Origin: Branchipolynoe longqiensis
Taxonomy: Eukaryota > Annelida > Polychaeta > Phyllodocida > Polynoidae
Direction: 5' to 3'
NCBI GenBank assembly: GCA_030323885.1
Contig: JASIRB010000175.1
Location: 144,001-208,000, forward strand
DNA: 64,000 nucleotides
The position numbers were made by a program, and so were the translations under genes. Positions 50,486 through 61,650 of this stretch are shown here, piece by piece. A model generated the notes under the pieces. That model saw only the letters and a list, made by a program, of their open reading frames with translations. It was not told the DNA's origin and did not search any database. Position 1 is the stretch's first letter; every line of letters starts with the position of its first letter.

Positions 50486-51291
50486 AAGCCAGGACTGAGG
50501 CGAAGCATGCACCTGTCCTAGGAAAGGAGGGCAGAGGGGATGGGGGTGCAGGTGGAGTGTCAAAGGCGGGAGCTAGCTTTAAGTTAACAGGGCCAGAGGA
50601 TGCACTGCTGCCCTCCACACACCCGTCTATGAGGGATGTGGAAATGTGTCCAGTAGGGGATGTGGAAACTCCCATGGACGTTGATGAAGCTGCCCGGAGA
50701 ATGTCATTTGGGGGGAGAAGGAATAGTGGGAAAGGGGCTGCGCACCATTACAACACCAAGGGGAGGGGTAGCAAGAGGGGGAGAGATGAAACATCACCAA
50801 ATCCTCAGCAACCTACCCGCAATGTGCGAAAGGAGCATAGGGGACCCTCCAAACCCACCACCTGTCCCGACGGGGCCAAGTCAGCGGGGCATCCCAACCA
50901 GCCATGCTTACCCCATTCTGAGTCAGCCCCTCTGAGGCTCCATCCAGCAGACCCAACCGGCCCGATAGGTTCTACACCGTACACACATACAGGCAACTGC
51001 TTCACAAAACAACTTCCCAGGTTGGTTGCAACTGACGGAGATGGCGGCAGTGGAGGCGAGGAGCATCATGGCCAACGTGGCCACAACCAGCACAGTAACC
51101 AGTCAACACCGAGGGCTGGAGGGACAAAGCGAGGTGCTGTCATGCCAGAGGTGCCTGCTTCAGACCATCTGCTGCGGTCGAATGTGAGGGGATGGCTGTT
51201 CCCCTCGGGTTCAATGGAGCTGGAAAAGAAGAGGATCTGCCTCGAAGCTATGCAGGTCACCGCTGAACAGACTGGTGAGAGGTGCAATTAG
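50446..51291 (+). CDS. Extra ORF after integrase, Gly/Pro/Ser-rich and basic
   Basis: Open in the -1 frame relative to the integrase from 50446 (after a TAG) to a TAG at 51289-51291, overlapping the integrase end by ~40 nt. 269 codons follow a GTG at 50482, with no ATG near the start. Features: AGGVSKAGASFKL, MDVDEAARRMSFGGRRNSGK, KGRGSKRGRDETSPNPQQP and a C-terminal SSGSMELEKKRICLEAMQ-like helix region. No transmembrane segment or envelope feature. It could be a frameshift-expressed Pol tail or an independent third ORF. Confidence 0.45.
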   Translation, partial: EEGWHDQAGSGRVKARTEAKHAPVLGKEGRGDGGAGGVSKAGASFKLTGPEDALLPSTHPSMRDVEMCPVGDVETPMDVDEAARRMSFGGRRNSGKGAAHHYNTKGRGSKRGRDETSPNPQQPTRNVRKEHRGPSKPTTCPDGAKSAGHPNQPCLPHSESAPLRLHPADPTGPIGSTPYTHTGNCFTKQLPRLVATDGDGGSGGEEHHGQRGHNQHSNQSTPRAGGTKRGAVMPEVPASDHLLRSNVRGWLFPSGSMELEKKRICLEAMQVTAEQTGERCN

Positions 51292-53629
51292 GTGTATTGT
51301 GAAGATTGTTTTGGTGGTGTGTGACGCGGGCAGATTTGGATAGCATCTCATCATGCATTGAACTCAGTGTGTTGATGCACTCCAGACGCGGTACCCATGC
51401 CAGGGGCGCATCTATTAACTTTGCTAGTCACACACTGAAGTCCCGCAGTAACACATAAATAATTGCACTTCGACTGGACGGCAACTCTACATGTCTACCC
51501 TGCTCATCACGGCGTAGACATAACAAGAATCTACACGCAATTGCCACTGTGTTAGGTAGTGTCGGCAATTGCGCTTCGTGAGAGTAGCAGCAGAAGTGGG
51601 TTCCTAATTCATATAACTTAGTTAATGTGGGTCACCAGGATTATGAAATCCTTATCAGTAAGTTCCTTGAGTGTGGGAGCACAATAAAGTAGGGTGTATA
51701 TTGTACTAATTGCCATGTATTTATATTTTGAGCCTACCACCTCACGCATATGATCAGTGGATATTCACTGAGTAATTTTTGCCTTGACTGCATAGATACA
51801 TGCTGTCCAAATGCAGTTGCATAGTGTTTTGTGACAGAGTCACAAGTTTGGGGTTCGATGTCCTCAGTGCACGGGGGATGAAGACCAGCTACTTGTTGCA
51901 CTGTTAATAAAATAGGATTGAGAGTATTCTTCCAGTATACAGGTATGTCAGGGTATTAAGCACCCAATGTCAGACCTGCTCTGGGGAAGATTGCGCCTTG
52001 GGTACCAAAGGATGCAACAGGCAGTAAACCGCTGGCTGTCAGATGATCATTTCGATCAATCAGCCTGGACAACCAGATGAGATCAGCTGTCTGACACTCT
52101 AGATCAGTCCATCATCAGTCGCCTAATGCTGTCACTGTAATTGAATAGGCTAAATAAGTTGGGGACACTTGGACTTCGGGAGGGTTGAGCTCGCCAGTAC
52201 AGTGCACCACAGTGTAAAATAGTAGTTAGCAATTTCAGTAACTATGAGCAGCAATATGCAAATTCTAATATTAATCAGAACTAATGGTGGACATATAACT
52301 AGTATATGAAGCATCCAGCAGTCAGGCTAGAAGGGAATGTGTGGAGGTAACCCATGGGTGAAATAGACTGGGTGTTATTTGGCCACAGGCTGAGGTGGAT
52401 AATTGGTTGTAAACCACTGTAAAGTTAACTTGAAGGGAAATAAAGCTGTAACACTGTTCTATATATAGACATCAGAGAGGACTTGTGCATTCAGTAAAGC
52501 CAGGTGGCGGTGGTTAGTTTGGGTATGTTTGTGTAAGAGCTGGGGCTCTGTTGGGGTGAAGGGGAATGGGTGCAGGTGCAATTACCTAGAGTGGACCAGG
52601 CCCTAAAGGTGGTCTTAGTGGGAATGTCTAGTACTGGGAGGATTATTTAGGAATGCATTATCGGAAATGGTCGTTGGGGTTGAGTTGCAACATATGCTGA
52701 GTATGGCAATAATGGAGCAGAGCTTGTTGTGAAGCTCAGCAGTTATAAGTTGCGAGTAGTTACAAAGATAGTGTCGCCGGGTAAGGTGAAGCTGGTGTTA
52801 CCGGTGAAAGTACAAACCCTCCAAAATAGAGAGGGACATGAAACCTAGAGTTTTGCGAATGCACTGCGTTGACCTTGCACGGTTAAAAGGTGGTGTATAC
52901 GCAACATCTGTTGGTTTTTTCAAGAGAGTCCAAGGAGTAGTATTGCAAATTGGGAATTGGGAGGGTACTTTCTTGGTAATGAAAAGATGATGGTCACTTT
53001 TCCCTTATGTAATGTACTGTACTTGAGGTAAATGACAAAGCAGTGGTAGTAAACGTATGTTGGTGTACCCTGCGGTTAAAATTATTGCATAATTCATTTG
53101 TGTATGGTACCCTGTGGTTCTATCAAACTTGGGTTTGCTCCAAGCCTCGTCTTGCCTTATTGTTGTGTATGTTAATAATTTTTTTGCGTTTCAGCAGTCT
53201 GGAACGAGTACCATTCCGGAGAATGGTGGTGTAAGTGATTCAGGTATCACCCCAGGGGTGTGGTACTGGTGGTTCTTAAGCGTGATTACACATTAATGCG
53301 AGGAGTATATCGCATTATGGTATGCAGGTATAGCAATACCTCAGGGAGTTTGACGCCCCTGCCTTGCAGAGTTCTAAGCCACTGCCTTGTGGTACAGGTC
53401 CTTGACAGAACCGAAGGCTAAGGGAGCAAACCCTAAACAGAAAACCATGTCACTGTGGCAGCATTACGGGCGGTTGATGTATGGAACTCCCAACATCTCC
53501 CGACCAGCCACTGCAGGGACAAATAGTTTTGCGCCTGTCTTGACATGTTCTTGCCGGTGTGAAACCTCTATTTGCTCCCCGAGAGAGTGCCACTGGTAAC
53601 TTGCAAAAGCCAGCACCACTTCAACACTT
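51292..53629. other. Region between Gypsy and RTE, no gene assigned
   Basis: No domain recognised in any frame. Includes GGCAATTGCGCTTCG / GCAATTGCCACTGTG short repeats (51530-51580). A 22-bp motif GCGAGGAGTATATCGCAT near 53298 recurs near 55480. The Gypsy 3' LTR should lie here but could not be shown without its partner. Confidence 0.35.
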
Positions 53630-55372
53630 TTGCAGGCAGCTTTCATGAAATGTACAACCGCACAAACGGAGACCTTTTCCGACAGCAAGAGAGTTGTGGC
53701 AAGATGGAGCGAACACTTCCAGAAGCTACTCAACGTCCCTGGCGACATAGATCACGAAGCTCTGAACCTCATCCAGCAGCGCATTACCAAAACATGCCTC
53801 GATGAGATTCCAACCATGGATGAGATGGCTAGAGCAATCGCCAGCCTGAAAGATGGCAAAGCACCTGGGGGTGATGGAATTCCTGCTGAGGTATGGAAGC
53901 ATGGAGGAGACAATCTGCTCAACAGACTGCACCAACTAATCACCAATGCCTGGGAGGAGGGTTCTGTACCCCAAGCATGGAAGGATGCCAGCATTGTAAC
54001 CATCTACAAGAAAGGTGATCGAACAGACTGTGGGAACTATAGAGGAATCTCTCTTCTTTCCATAGCAGCGAAGATCTTCGCCAGGATCCTACTCAACAGA
54101 CTATCTATTCACATAACACCTGGTGTAGTTCCGGAGTCACAGTGTGGCTTCAGAGGTAACCGGAGCACTGTGGATATGATATTTTGTCTCCGACAGCTAC
54201 AAGAAAAGTGCATTGAGCAGGACCGACCACTGTACATGGTATTTGTCGATTTCACTAAGGCATTTGATACAGTTGGGAGGACCGGGCTATGGCAGCTACT
54301 GAGGAAGTACGGATGCCCAGAGAAGTTCACAACTATGATCGAGGCTCTACATACAGGAATGATGGCGAACGTTAGTGCTGGAGGGGAAGTCTCGGAATCG
54401 TTCGTGGTTACCAATGGGGTCAAGCAAGGTTGTGTACTGGCCCCCACGCTCTTCTCCATCTTCCTATCAGCAGTGCTAGACGAGGCTTTCCGAGACATGG
54501 GGGATGGCATCTATATACAGTCCAGACAGAGCGCTGACCTATTCAATGTCGCACACTTCAGAGCGAAGACCAAGACTACTCAGATACTGGTGAGAGAGCT
54601 ACTATTCGCAGATGACAGTGCACTGGTTGCCCACTCTGCTGAAGAGACCCAGAAAATAGTGGACGCTTTCTCCGATGCATCAAAGAAGCTTGGCCTGAAA
54701 ATTAACATCAAGAAGACGGACGTGCTGTACCAACCCAACTCTACAAGAACCCGAGAGGAGGAGATCATGGTTGACGGAAACAAGCTGAACTCTGTTCCGG
54801 AATTCACCTATCTCGGAAGCACTATATCAAGTGATGGACGCATTGATGCTGAGATACAGAGGAGGATGGCCAAGGCTAGCGCATCTTTCGGCCGACTACG
54901 CCAGAGACTCTGGAACAACCACCATGTGTCCATTCGGGTCAAAGGTAAGATCTACCGCGCAATCGTGCTATCCACCCTACTATACGGAGCCGAGGCCTGG
55001 ACAGTGTACAGACAGCAGGTGAAAAAGCTGCATGCCTTCATGATGCGACATCTGCGTTCAATCATGAGGCTAACCTGGAAGGACAAAGTGACGAATAAGG
55101 AAATACTCGAACGGATGGGGCTGCCCTCTATGGAAGATCTTCTGATCAAAAAGAATCTCCGGTGGACTGGACACCTCATGAGGATGTCATCAGACAGGCT
55201 ACCAAAGCAGATCCTCTATTCTCAACTGTCTTCTGGTTACAGAAAGAGAGGGCGCCCTCGTCTCCGGTTCAAAGATACCATCAAGAGAAACCTGAAGCTG
55301 AGAGACATTAAGACCGACTCATGGACACAACTCTCACAGCAGAGAGCTAAATGGAGAGCGGCAGTCAAGTAA
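53630..55372 (+). CDS. RTE reverse transcriptase, long uninterrupted ORF
   Basis: 580 codons without a stop. RVVARWSEHFQKLLN, then KDGKAPGGDGIPAEVWK, TDCGNYRGISLLSIAAKIFA, GFRGNRSTVDMIF, YMVFVDFTKAFDTVGR (motif A), TNGVKQGCVLAPTLFSIF (motif B), LLFADDSALVAHS (FADD, motif C), EFTYLGSTISSDGRID, and a C-terminal part with TLLYGAEAWTVYRQQVKKL, KNLRWTGHLMRM and KRGRPRLRFKDTIKRNLK. All are RTE-clade landmarks. The first ~15 codons may be outside the element and the true N-terminus (endonuclease) is absent. Catalytic residues are intact. Confidence 0.85.
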   Translation: MQAAFMKCTTAQTETFSDSKRVVARWSEHFQKLLNVPGDIDHEALNLIQQRITKTCLDEIPTMDEMARAIASLKDGKAPGGDGIPAEVWKHGGDNLLNRLHQLITNAWEEGSVPQAWKDASIVTIYKKGDRTDCGNYRGISLLSIAAKIFARILLNRLSIHITPGVVPESQCGFRGNRSTVDMIFCLRQLQEKCIEQDRPLYMVFVDFTKAFDTVGRTGLWQLLRKYGCPEKFTTMIEALHTGMMANVSAGGEVSESFVVTNGVKQGCVLAPTLFSIFLSAVLDEAFRDMGDGIYIQSRQSADLFNVAHFRAKTKTTQILVRELLFADDSALVAHSAEETQKIVDAFSDASKKLGLKINIKKTDVLYQPNSTRTREEEIMVDGNKLNSVPEFTYLGSTISSDGRIDAEIQRRMAKASASFGRLRQRLWNNHHVSIRVKGKIYRAIVLSTLLYGAEAWTVYRQQVKKLHAFMMRHLRSIMRLTWKDKVTNKEILERMGLPSMEDLLIKKNLRWTGHLMRMSSDRLPKQILYSQLSSGYRKRGRPRLRFKDTIKRNLKLRDIKTDSWTQLSQQRAKWRAAVK

Positions 55373-55420
55373 TGAAAGCAGTCTTTGTCACTTCGCGACC
55401 GACAGCATGATGATGATATC
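53630..55420 (+). mobile_element. RTE-type LINE, 5' truncated
   Basis: A long RT ORF followed by a very short 3' UTR (CAGTCTTTGTC...GACCGACAGC) and a (ATG)n end, usual for RTE elements. The endonuclease domain is missing upstream. A second copy of the 3' end is at 57009-57395. Confidence 0.8.
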
Positions 55421-55969
55421 GCATACAGTGATTTCATATGACAAGGTGTCATTTTCGTGTGGTCGAATATTGTGAATTTTGCGAGGAGTATATCGCATCA
55501 TGTGGCAAACACTGCTTGGTGTTGACCTGGGAGGTCAAAAACGTATTGACTAGGTCTTCCCATCTGCATAATTAACGGATGGTGGAGTACCCATAGGCAT
55601 ACGTGTGTATTGTGCATTTTATTGCTAGGGATTCGGACGCCTTGCCGGGGGCGTGCCCATTCGTGGACACGTCCGTTCAGTAGGGGCCAACGAATCTCTG
55701 AAGAGAGTGATAAGACAAGGCGTCCACTAGGCAGGGCCTAGAGTATTTCATGTGCAGGGCACATTGATGAATGACTGTGGTGGTATGCCAAATCTTGGTC
55801 GGGTTGGCATGACGTACATGGGTCATGTATAAGTAATGAATATCCATGGTGGTACGGCAACTCTGGTAGGGTTGCCCTGGCAAACATGGGTCATGTGAAA
55901 TACGTGTTTGGTACCAAAATCGGCGCTGGGGTAGGGTTGTGAATCCAGTCCGGGAGACAGAGAGTGTGT

Positions 55970-56400
55970 GAAATCGCAAAATGAGATATGGTGTTTAAAA
56001 TCTCAAGTTGAGATTGAAGTGGTAAAATCTCAAGGTGAGATAAGAGTACAATCTCAATGGAGATTACATGTGTTTAAAATCTCAAGGTGAGATTGAGAGT
56101 GTTTAAATCTCAAGTGTGAGGTTCAGGTGTTATTTTGATCTCAAGGTCAGATCACGGTTAAAACCCCTTTTGTTTTAAGCTTCAAGGTGATACTCGGTGT
56201 TTACATTCCCAATGAGAGACTCGTAGTTGTACAATCTCAGTGTGAGATTCGAGTAGTTTAAGTTTCAAGTAGACTTACTGAGGTATCCTATTAAGTCTCA
56301 AAAGACTTACTGTGTATTTTATATACATGTATACTGGTTTGTTCTACTAAATGAGTCTCATAGACTTATCTTTTAAGTCTTGCATCGTCTTCTATCTTAG
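55970..56400. repeat. Array of short ATCTCA...TGAGAT palindromes
   Basis: AATCTCAAGGTGAGATT and variants occur repeatedly at ~35-40 bp intervals, drifting to GTCTCAAAAGACTTAC-like forms at the right. Each unit can fold on itself. No frame with a recognised product crosses it. Confidence 0.7.
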
Positions 56401-57008
56401 ACTCTGTGAGACTCAGTGTAATCAAAGATATCACTGTTTTGTTAAAGTTAGGACATTGCTGGGGCGCAAACTTGGAACATTTGTGGGCACAATACGATAT
56501 ACCACAATGTTAAGTATATACATTAAAGCTGTACTCGTCAATTCTTAATCAAGGGTTATTCAATGCGCTGTGGGCCAGTGAGTTTAATAACGGAGCGGAG
56601 ATTATAATTGACATATGTACAGGTTAATAACCTCGATCATCACTATCCTTTTCATTTTTGTCTATAGTTATCATAGAAATCATGTAAATAACTTCTCACC
56701 TAAAAACCATTACTTGTATTCAATTATTACACTTATCTTTATAAATTATCATATAAACTAAATAACTCTAGATAGATGTATGTATGTATGTAAATATATA
56801 ATCATTAACTGTAACACTAATCGCTGCAGGAGTGGGAGATTGCGCCTAACGTTTCGTACTCCAGTCATTCCGACTGGGTCCACGGTAGTATGCCGCCAAA
56901 TACTATGAGTTCGGTCCACCACCAGGTCAGTTCTCAGTGGAGTCCAGGGAGATCAGAAAAAATGGTTTAAAGCTTTTCTACAGTTCTGTTAGTGGGGGCA
57001 TATCATTC
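56401..57008. other. Non-coding stretch
   Basis: AT-rich with a small (ATGT)n run near 56775. Near 56826-56900 there is GC-richer unique-looking DNA with no long frame. Confidence 0.35.
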
Positions 57009-57395
57009 CTGATGCGACATGTGCGTTCAATCATGAGGCTAACCTGGAAGGACAAAGTGACAAATAAGGAAATAGTCGAACAGACAGGGCTACCCTCTAT
57101 GGAAGATCTTCTGATCAAAAAGAATCTCCGGTAGACTGGAGACCTCATGAGGATGACATCAGACAGGCTACCAAAGCAGATCCTCTATTCTCAACTGTCT
57201 TCTGATTACAGAAAGAGAGGACGCCCTCGTCTCCGGTTCAAGGATACCATCAAGAGAAACCTGAAGCTGAGAGACATTAAGACCGACTCATGGACATCAC
57301 TCTCACAGCAGAGAGCTAAATGGAGAGTGGCAGTCAAGTAATGAAAGCAGTCTTTGTCGCAACGCAACCGACAGCATGATGATGGTGATGATAAT
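57009..57395 (+). pseudogene. RTE LINE, 3' end copy
   Basis: 5'-truncated copy of the RTE C-terminus: MRHVRSIMRLTWKDKV, PSMEDLLIKKNLR then TAG where the longer copy has Trp, LPKQILYSQLSSDYRKRGR, and the same 3' UTR with GACAGCATGATGATGGTGAT. Close to 55031-55420 in sequence. Confidence 0.85.
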
Positions 57396-58224
57396 TCCTA
57401 CCAGTTGGTGAGGGGCGAAAGCTTGTCATCAGCCAGGTTTACTCACCTGCAACCTAGTAGGTAGAATTAGAACTAAGCTTAGTATCCAAGCTTCGGCTTG
57501 GGGGGCTAATGTGTGTAATCCAAAATTGTTACAGTTGTGGTCAGGATCAAACATCGATCCATTTTTTCTTTAAATATAACCAGAAGTAAGCGGGAAGCAG
57601 TTGCAAGGCAGAGGCAATAATGGGATGTAAACAGGACCAATAAGTGAAAGGAAAATATGGGGTGAGGGCGATATTTAGAGGTCTCATTCAGGGGGCAAGT
57701 GAGCTGCGTGTACCATGAGCAGGGACAGCACAGCTGAATACTGGAGGGGCTCTTAGGAGTCAAAGTGGAGGTGAAGCTTTAGATTCACGTAAGGTGCAAA
57801 AGGAATTGATGGCATTCCAAAACTGAGTTGGATACCGGGCACTGCGGCACCCATACTAGGGGTGCAAAAAGGTTGGGATGCACTGGTAGTCAGACAACCT
57901 AGGGGAATAAGTTGTTGTGAGTACCAGCAACCAAGTGCGAATATATATACATTCCCCAAGGGAGGGAACTACTTACGGTGAGTCACAAGTGATAGAGATA
58001 CACTCCAGGTATTATGGCGTGAGGAGTCCATCAGTCATGGTAAGCAGAGCTTGACTTCGCGAAGAGTGTGTCGCTGGGGTCGCTTGCACGTCCATATAAG
58101 GATAAGGGGGTCCGAAGTAATCAGACCCAGACCTATGGAATGGTCACATATGTATGGTCCAGGCACAATTAGGAGAAGGAGTTAAGGAACCTGAACAGAC
58201 GGAATAACTAGGGGCGATAATCGA
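57396..58224. other. Non-coding stretch
   Basis: No recognised domain in any frame. A small inverted repeat AAGCTTAGTATCCAAGCTTCGGCTTGG is spread over 57473-57500. Confidence 0.35.
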
Positions 58225-58229
58225 TGTAA

Positions 58230-59625
58230 AATATTCCAACTTTTTAGGTCTGGTTCATAAATAAATAATAGTTTAACTAAATTCTCAAATATCTCCTTTT
58301 CACGAAACATATATGTGAAGCATTAAGAAAAGTGTTTTAATCATATTTAAATCATCCAGTTATTTCTATGAAGTCATTATAATAATGTTCCAATTATATA
58401 ATTAGCCCTATAAAACTGCTTTAATAATACCTAATTCATTCTATCATGTTGGTAAATACATATGCATAATATTCAAACCAAGTTGTGAAACCATGGTAGA
58501 TTATGTATATTAAGTGAAGTGATAATTAATATCAGATTGTTCTAAGGTTCTACATCAAATATAACCACTGGAGATAAGAACTCTGGAAAATTATTACTGC
58601 ATTGGTATATTTACATGTATTACTGAATTGAAGTGTGTTGGTATTATATATTGTATAAAGGGAGGTAAATGCTGAAACTAAGGCCAGCATATACAGTTGC
58701 TGCAGACGGTGGTTTCTTCACCCAGACAAATAGGCTGTGAAGAATGACACAGAATAGGTACAATAATTAAGTCAAGAAACTGAGTTCTGTGTGCCTGTTA
58801 TGGTATGATTTACAGATGCCAGCATCTGAGGGAGTGTTAGCACACTGGTGACGATGCATGGGGGCAGTGTGTGTGTGAGTGTTTGCAGGACCTGCCAACT
58901 CCATGTGTCAGGCTGGAGGTGGGAGGTGGAGTGTGTGTGTGTGTGTGTGGTGGGCCATCCCTGCCCCACCTGGTTGCAGTTTGCTGAACTAAAGATGATG
59001 CAATATGTAATTCTCAATGTAAGGCATGTAGAAACTCCTACTATTTTGGAGTTGTCCCAATCTAAGGGACTAGTGACCACTGGTGTTATGTAAAGATACA
59101 TAGGGTTGATACTCCCATGTAAGTGTGATTGGTGAACTTGATGGAAAATATGTATCTGTCTTGGGGTGGGTGGGTTGGCCCCCACCCCCTTACCCAGCAG
59201 GGGGGAGGGGGCTGGTGGGAGTGGTGGGGGTCCACCCTCTCCCACCCTGCCTCCCCCCACCACTGACTGGAGGAGTCCAGCCAATGAAATGCCATGTTAC
59301 TGTCTCTGACTGAGGAGACTCCCAGCAACTGTGTACCTGTATTTTGAATGTGTTCCTTTTGAATAAAAGAGCTGGGCAGGGGGTGTGGCAGGCAGATGAT
59401 CTAGAGACTGCCACTCCTCCCTACTAGACTTTACCACACTTAATTTCTGCTGGGTTACTATTTCTTGGAACTGATTTAGTAAGCAGATATAGTAAGTAGA
59501 TATAGTAAGTAGATATAGAAAGCAGATATAGTAAGCAGATCATCCCTTGAGTAATATCATACACTAGTACTTTCCGGCCTCCACACACAGAAGTTAGGGT
59601 TCTATTTCCTATAAAGATTCTAGCG
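58230..59625 (-). mobile_element. 1.4-kb repeat, copy 2, inverted
   Basis: 1396 bp, reverse-complement of 44857-46253, flanked by TGTAA on both sides (58225-58229 and 59626-59630). Shared landmarks include CTTTTTAGGTCTGGTTCATA, TATGTATCTGTCTTGGGG-type sequence, and TTTCCGGCCTCCACACACAG. It contains TTTTGAATAAAAGAGCTGGG, a possible polyadenylation site if this is an LTR read in plus orientation. Confidence 0.75.
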
Positions 59626-60856
59626 TGTAATGTCTCTCCAATCTTCAAAAAGGGTAACAGAAGTGATCCCGGAAACTATAGGCCAATCAGTCTAAGATAT
59701 GTAGTGTGTAGGTTGCTGGAATCAATAATAAGAGATGGCTCACCTTGTCAAAAACAACATATCAACACAGCAGCATGGCTTTGTGTAAGGAAGATCTTGT
59801 ATGACCCAACTATTAGCATGTATGGATGAGTGGACCTGCATTGTTGATGATTTTGGAGATCTGGATGCTATTTATCTAGATTTCCAAAAAGCATTCAATA
59901 CTGTTCCACAACACCGACTGCTAAAAAGATTGCATGGCTATGGTATAAGAGATATCCTACACTAGATAAAAGATTTTCTGAGTCACAGAAGACAGCGAGT
60001 CATTGTAAATGGCAAACCATCAGGATGGTGCTCAGTGAAAAGTGGAATACCTCAGGGCAGCGTCCTTGGACCAGTCTTATTTGTGATATATATCAATGAC
60101 TTACCAGAAGTTGTACATTCTATGGTTCAAATGTTTGCTGATGATACCAAAGTATTCTGCTGTATGGAGAAAGGTAGTGACTCCGGGGACTTGCAGAAGG
60201 ACCTCAACAACATGCAGAAGTGGTCAAGTGATTGGCAGCTGAAGTTTAATGCTTCAAAATGCAAAGTGATGCATTTAGGGGACAAAAACAGCAAGCACAT
60301 CTATGCAATGAACGATGGGGTGAATAATGTTCCGCTCTCCGAAACAATGATAGAAAAGGACTTGGGTGTCAAGGTGGACAACAAACTGACATTCAGTGAC
60401 CACATCCAGGAAGCCGCCAACAGAGCTAATGGAATACTGGCCATCATTCGAAGATCGTACACATACCTAGACGAAGATGTGTGCAGACTGTACACATCCC
60501 TTGCGCGTCCACTTTTGGAATATGGAAATGTTGTGTGGTCACCACTCTACAGGAAGGATGCTGAGTCCTGAAGCTGAGGAAGCGGTACTCCAGACTGGAC
60601 CTGTGACACAACTTTTTTGGCTTTAAGGTGGTTGACCTGTGGAATGACTTACCAGAAAATGTCATAGCAGCAGAGTCGGTGAACTGTTTCAAGTCCTGAC
60701 TGGATACATACTGGTCAAGCATAACGTATATCTTGGAGCCAGTGACAGTTGCTACAATCCACCACATCTGAAGAACTGTCTCGATTTCTATTAATTTAGA
60801 CCAGCTAACTGGTCCAAGGTCTATTATAGCTGTATCCTATTGATTGATTGATTGGG
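59626..60856 (+). mobile_element. L2/CR1-like LINE fragment with (GATT)n tail
   Basis: RT and C-terminal coding pieces, then a 3' UTR ending GTCTATTATAGCTGTATCC and ATTGATTGATTGATTG. It begins abruptly at the edge of the 1.4-kb repeat. Short-repeat tails of this type fit L2/CR1. Confidence 0.8.
59629..60765 (+). pseudogene. L2-like LINE reverse transcriptase, broken
   Basis: VSPIFKKGNRSDPGNYRPIS at the start, then QQHGFV, AIYLDFQKAFNTVPQHRLL (motif A), GIPQGSVLGPVLFVIYINDL (motif B), MVQMFADDTKVFC (FADD, motif C), LKFNASKCKVMHLGDKN, EKDLGVKVDNKLTFSDHI and RPLLEYGNVVWSPLYRKDAE. The stop at 60569-60571 is followed after a deletion by VVDLWNDLPENVIAAESVN of the C-terminus. Several stops (in GRSCMTQLL and before IKDFLSHR) precede motif A. 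The longest open piece is 60035-60571. Confidence 0.85.
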
Positions 60857-60891
60857 TGAGTGTAGGGTGAAGTGTGTGTGGGTGGGGGTGC

Positions 60892-61288
60892 AGTGCTGCC
60901 ACTTTATACTTTTTCGAAAGTATTACACTTTTTCAAGGAAAAACTACTTTTCATTCTTTTTTCATACTTTTTTTCAACCTTTCATTCTTTTTGTGAATGT
61001 AGTATTTCACCTGTGGATGTGAGTGCACTTCACTATGCTTGCTAGTCACTGCAATGTGGGCAATATCGGATGAAATTGGCTTTTTGTCGCAGGTTCTGCT
61101 CTTTGTCTGGTTATGGCTTAGCGGGGTTTTCTGTCTTGGTCACATCTAAAACCATATTATAATGGCTATCTACATGCAACCGACAGTGTGCTCCAATGGC
61201 GACTCCATAGTGAGTGCGTAATTTTGATACTTAGAAGAAAAAAAGATTTTATACCTTTTTTGTGGGTAAAGATCCAGTGGCAGCTCTG
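60892..61288. mobile_element. 397-bp hAT-like MITE
   Basis: CAGTGCTGCCACT at the left and the complement of the right end CAGAGCTGCCACT, with GGGGTG on both sides. The subterminal part is rich in ACTTTTT blocks. CAG...CTG ends fit hAT, though the duplication seen is 6 bp and not 8. Confidence 0.65.
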
Positions 61289-61558
61289 GGGGTGGAGTCT
61301 GATATGGCTGCATCCACTTTGGCTGTGAACTGTCAAATTCTACTGGCCGCTCAGCCAGCCCTGCTCCTGACATCCCACCTACCAAGGCGCTGGTTGAGTC
61401 ATGTAATGACATGGGCAATCGGTACACGCCCACATGTTAAAAAAAGCAAGGAATTACGTCTTGTTTATCAAATATCACGCTCAGATGTAACTAGCATAGG
61501 CAGCCAGGCATGTAAGAACGTGATGTTGCGGTAATTATTTGTATGGGTATTATATGGA

Positions 61559-61559
<1 letters not shown>

Positions 61560-61635
<76 letters not shown>
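61560..61635. repeat. (TA)n microsatellite
   Basis: About 75 bases of TA, directly before the 960-bp element. Confidence 0.9.
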
Positions 61636-61636
<1 letters not shown>

Positions 61637-61650
61637 TGTGTGTCAATGTA

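Larger units (their letters stand above)
43300..51291 (+). mobile_element. Gypsy LTR retrotransposon with two nested insertions
   Basis: Gag (43360-44812), a 1.4-kb repeat (44857-46253), RT (46259-48691, itself split by a LINE), RNase H (48713-49219), integrase (49244-50485) and a 3' ORF (50446-51291). This order (RT-RNase H-integrase) defines Gypsy. No protease DTG/DSG motif was found; it may be lost at the 1.4-kb insertion. LTRs were not identified. Frameshifts and stops make it inactive. Confidence 0.75.

Noticed and set aside
55970..56400. CRISPR-like array
   Set aside because: Units are short palindromes with irregular spacing and no unique spacers, in eukaryotic repeat-rich DNA.
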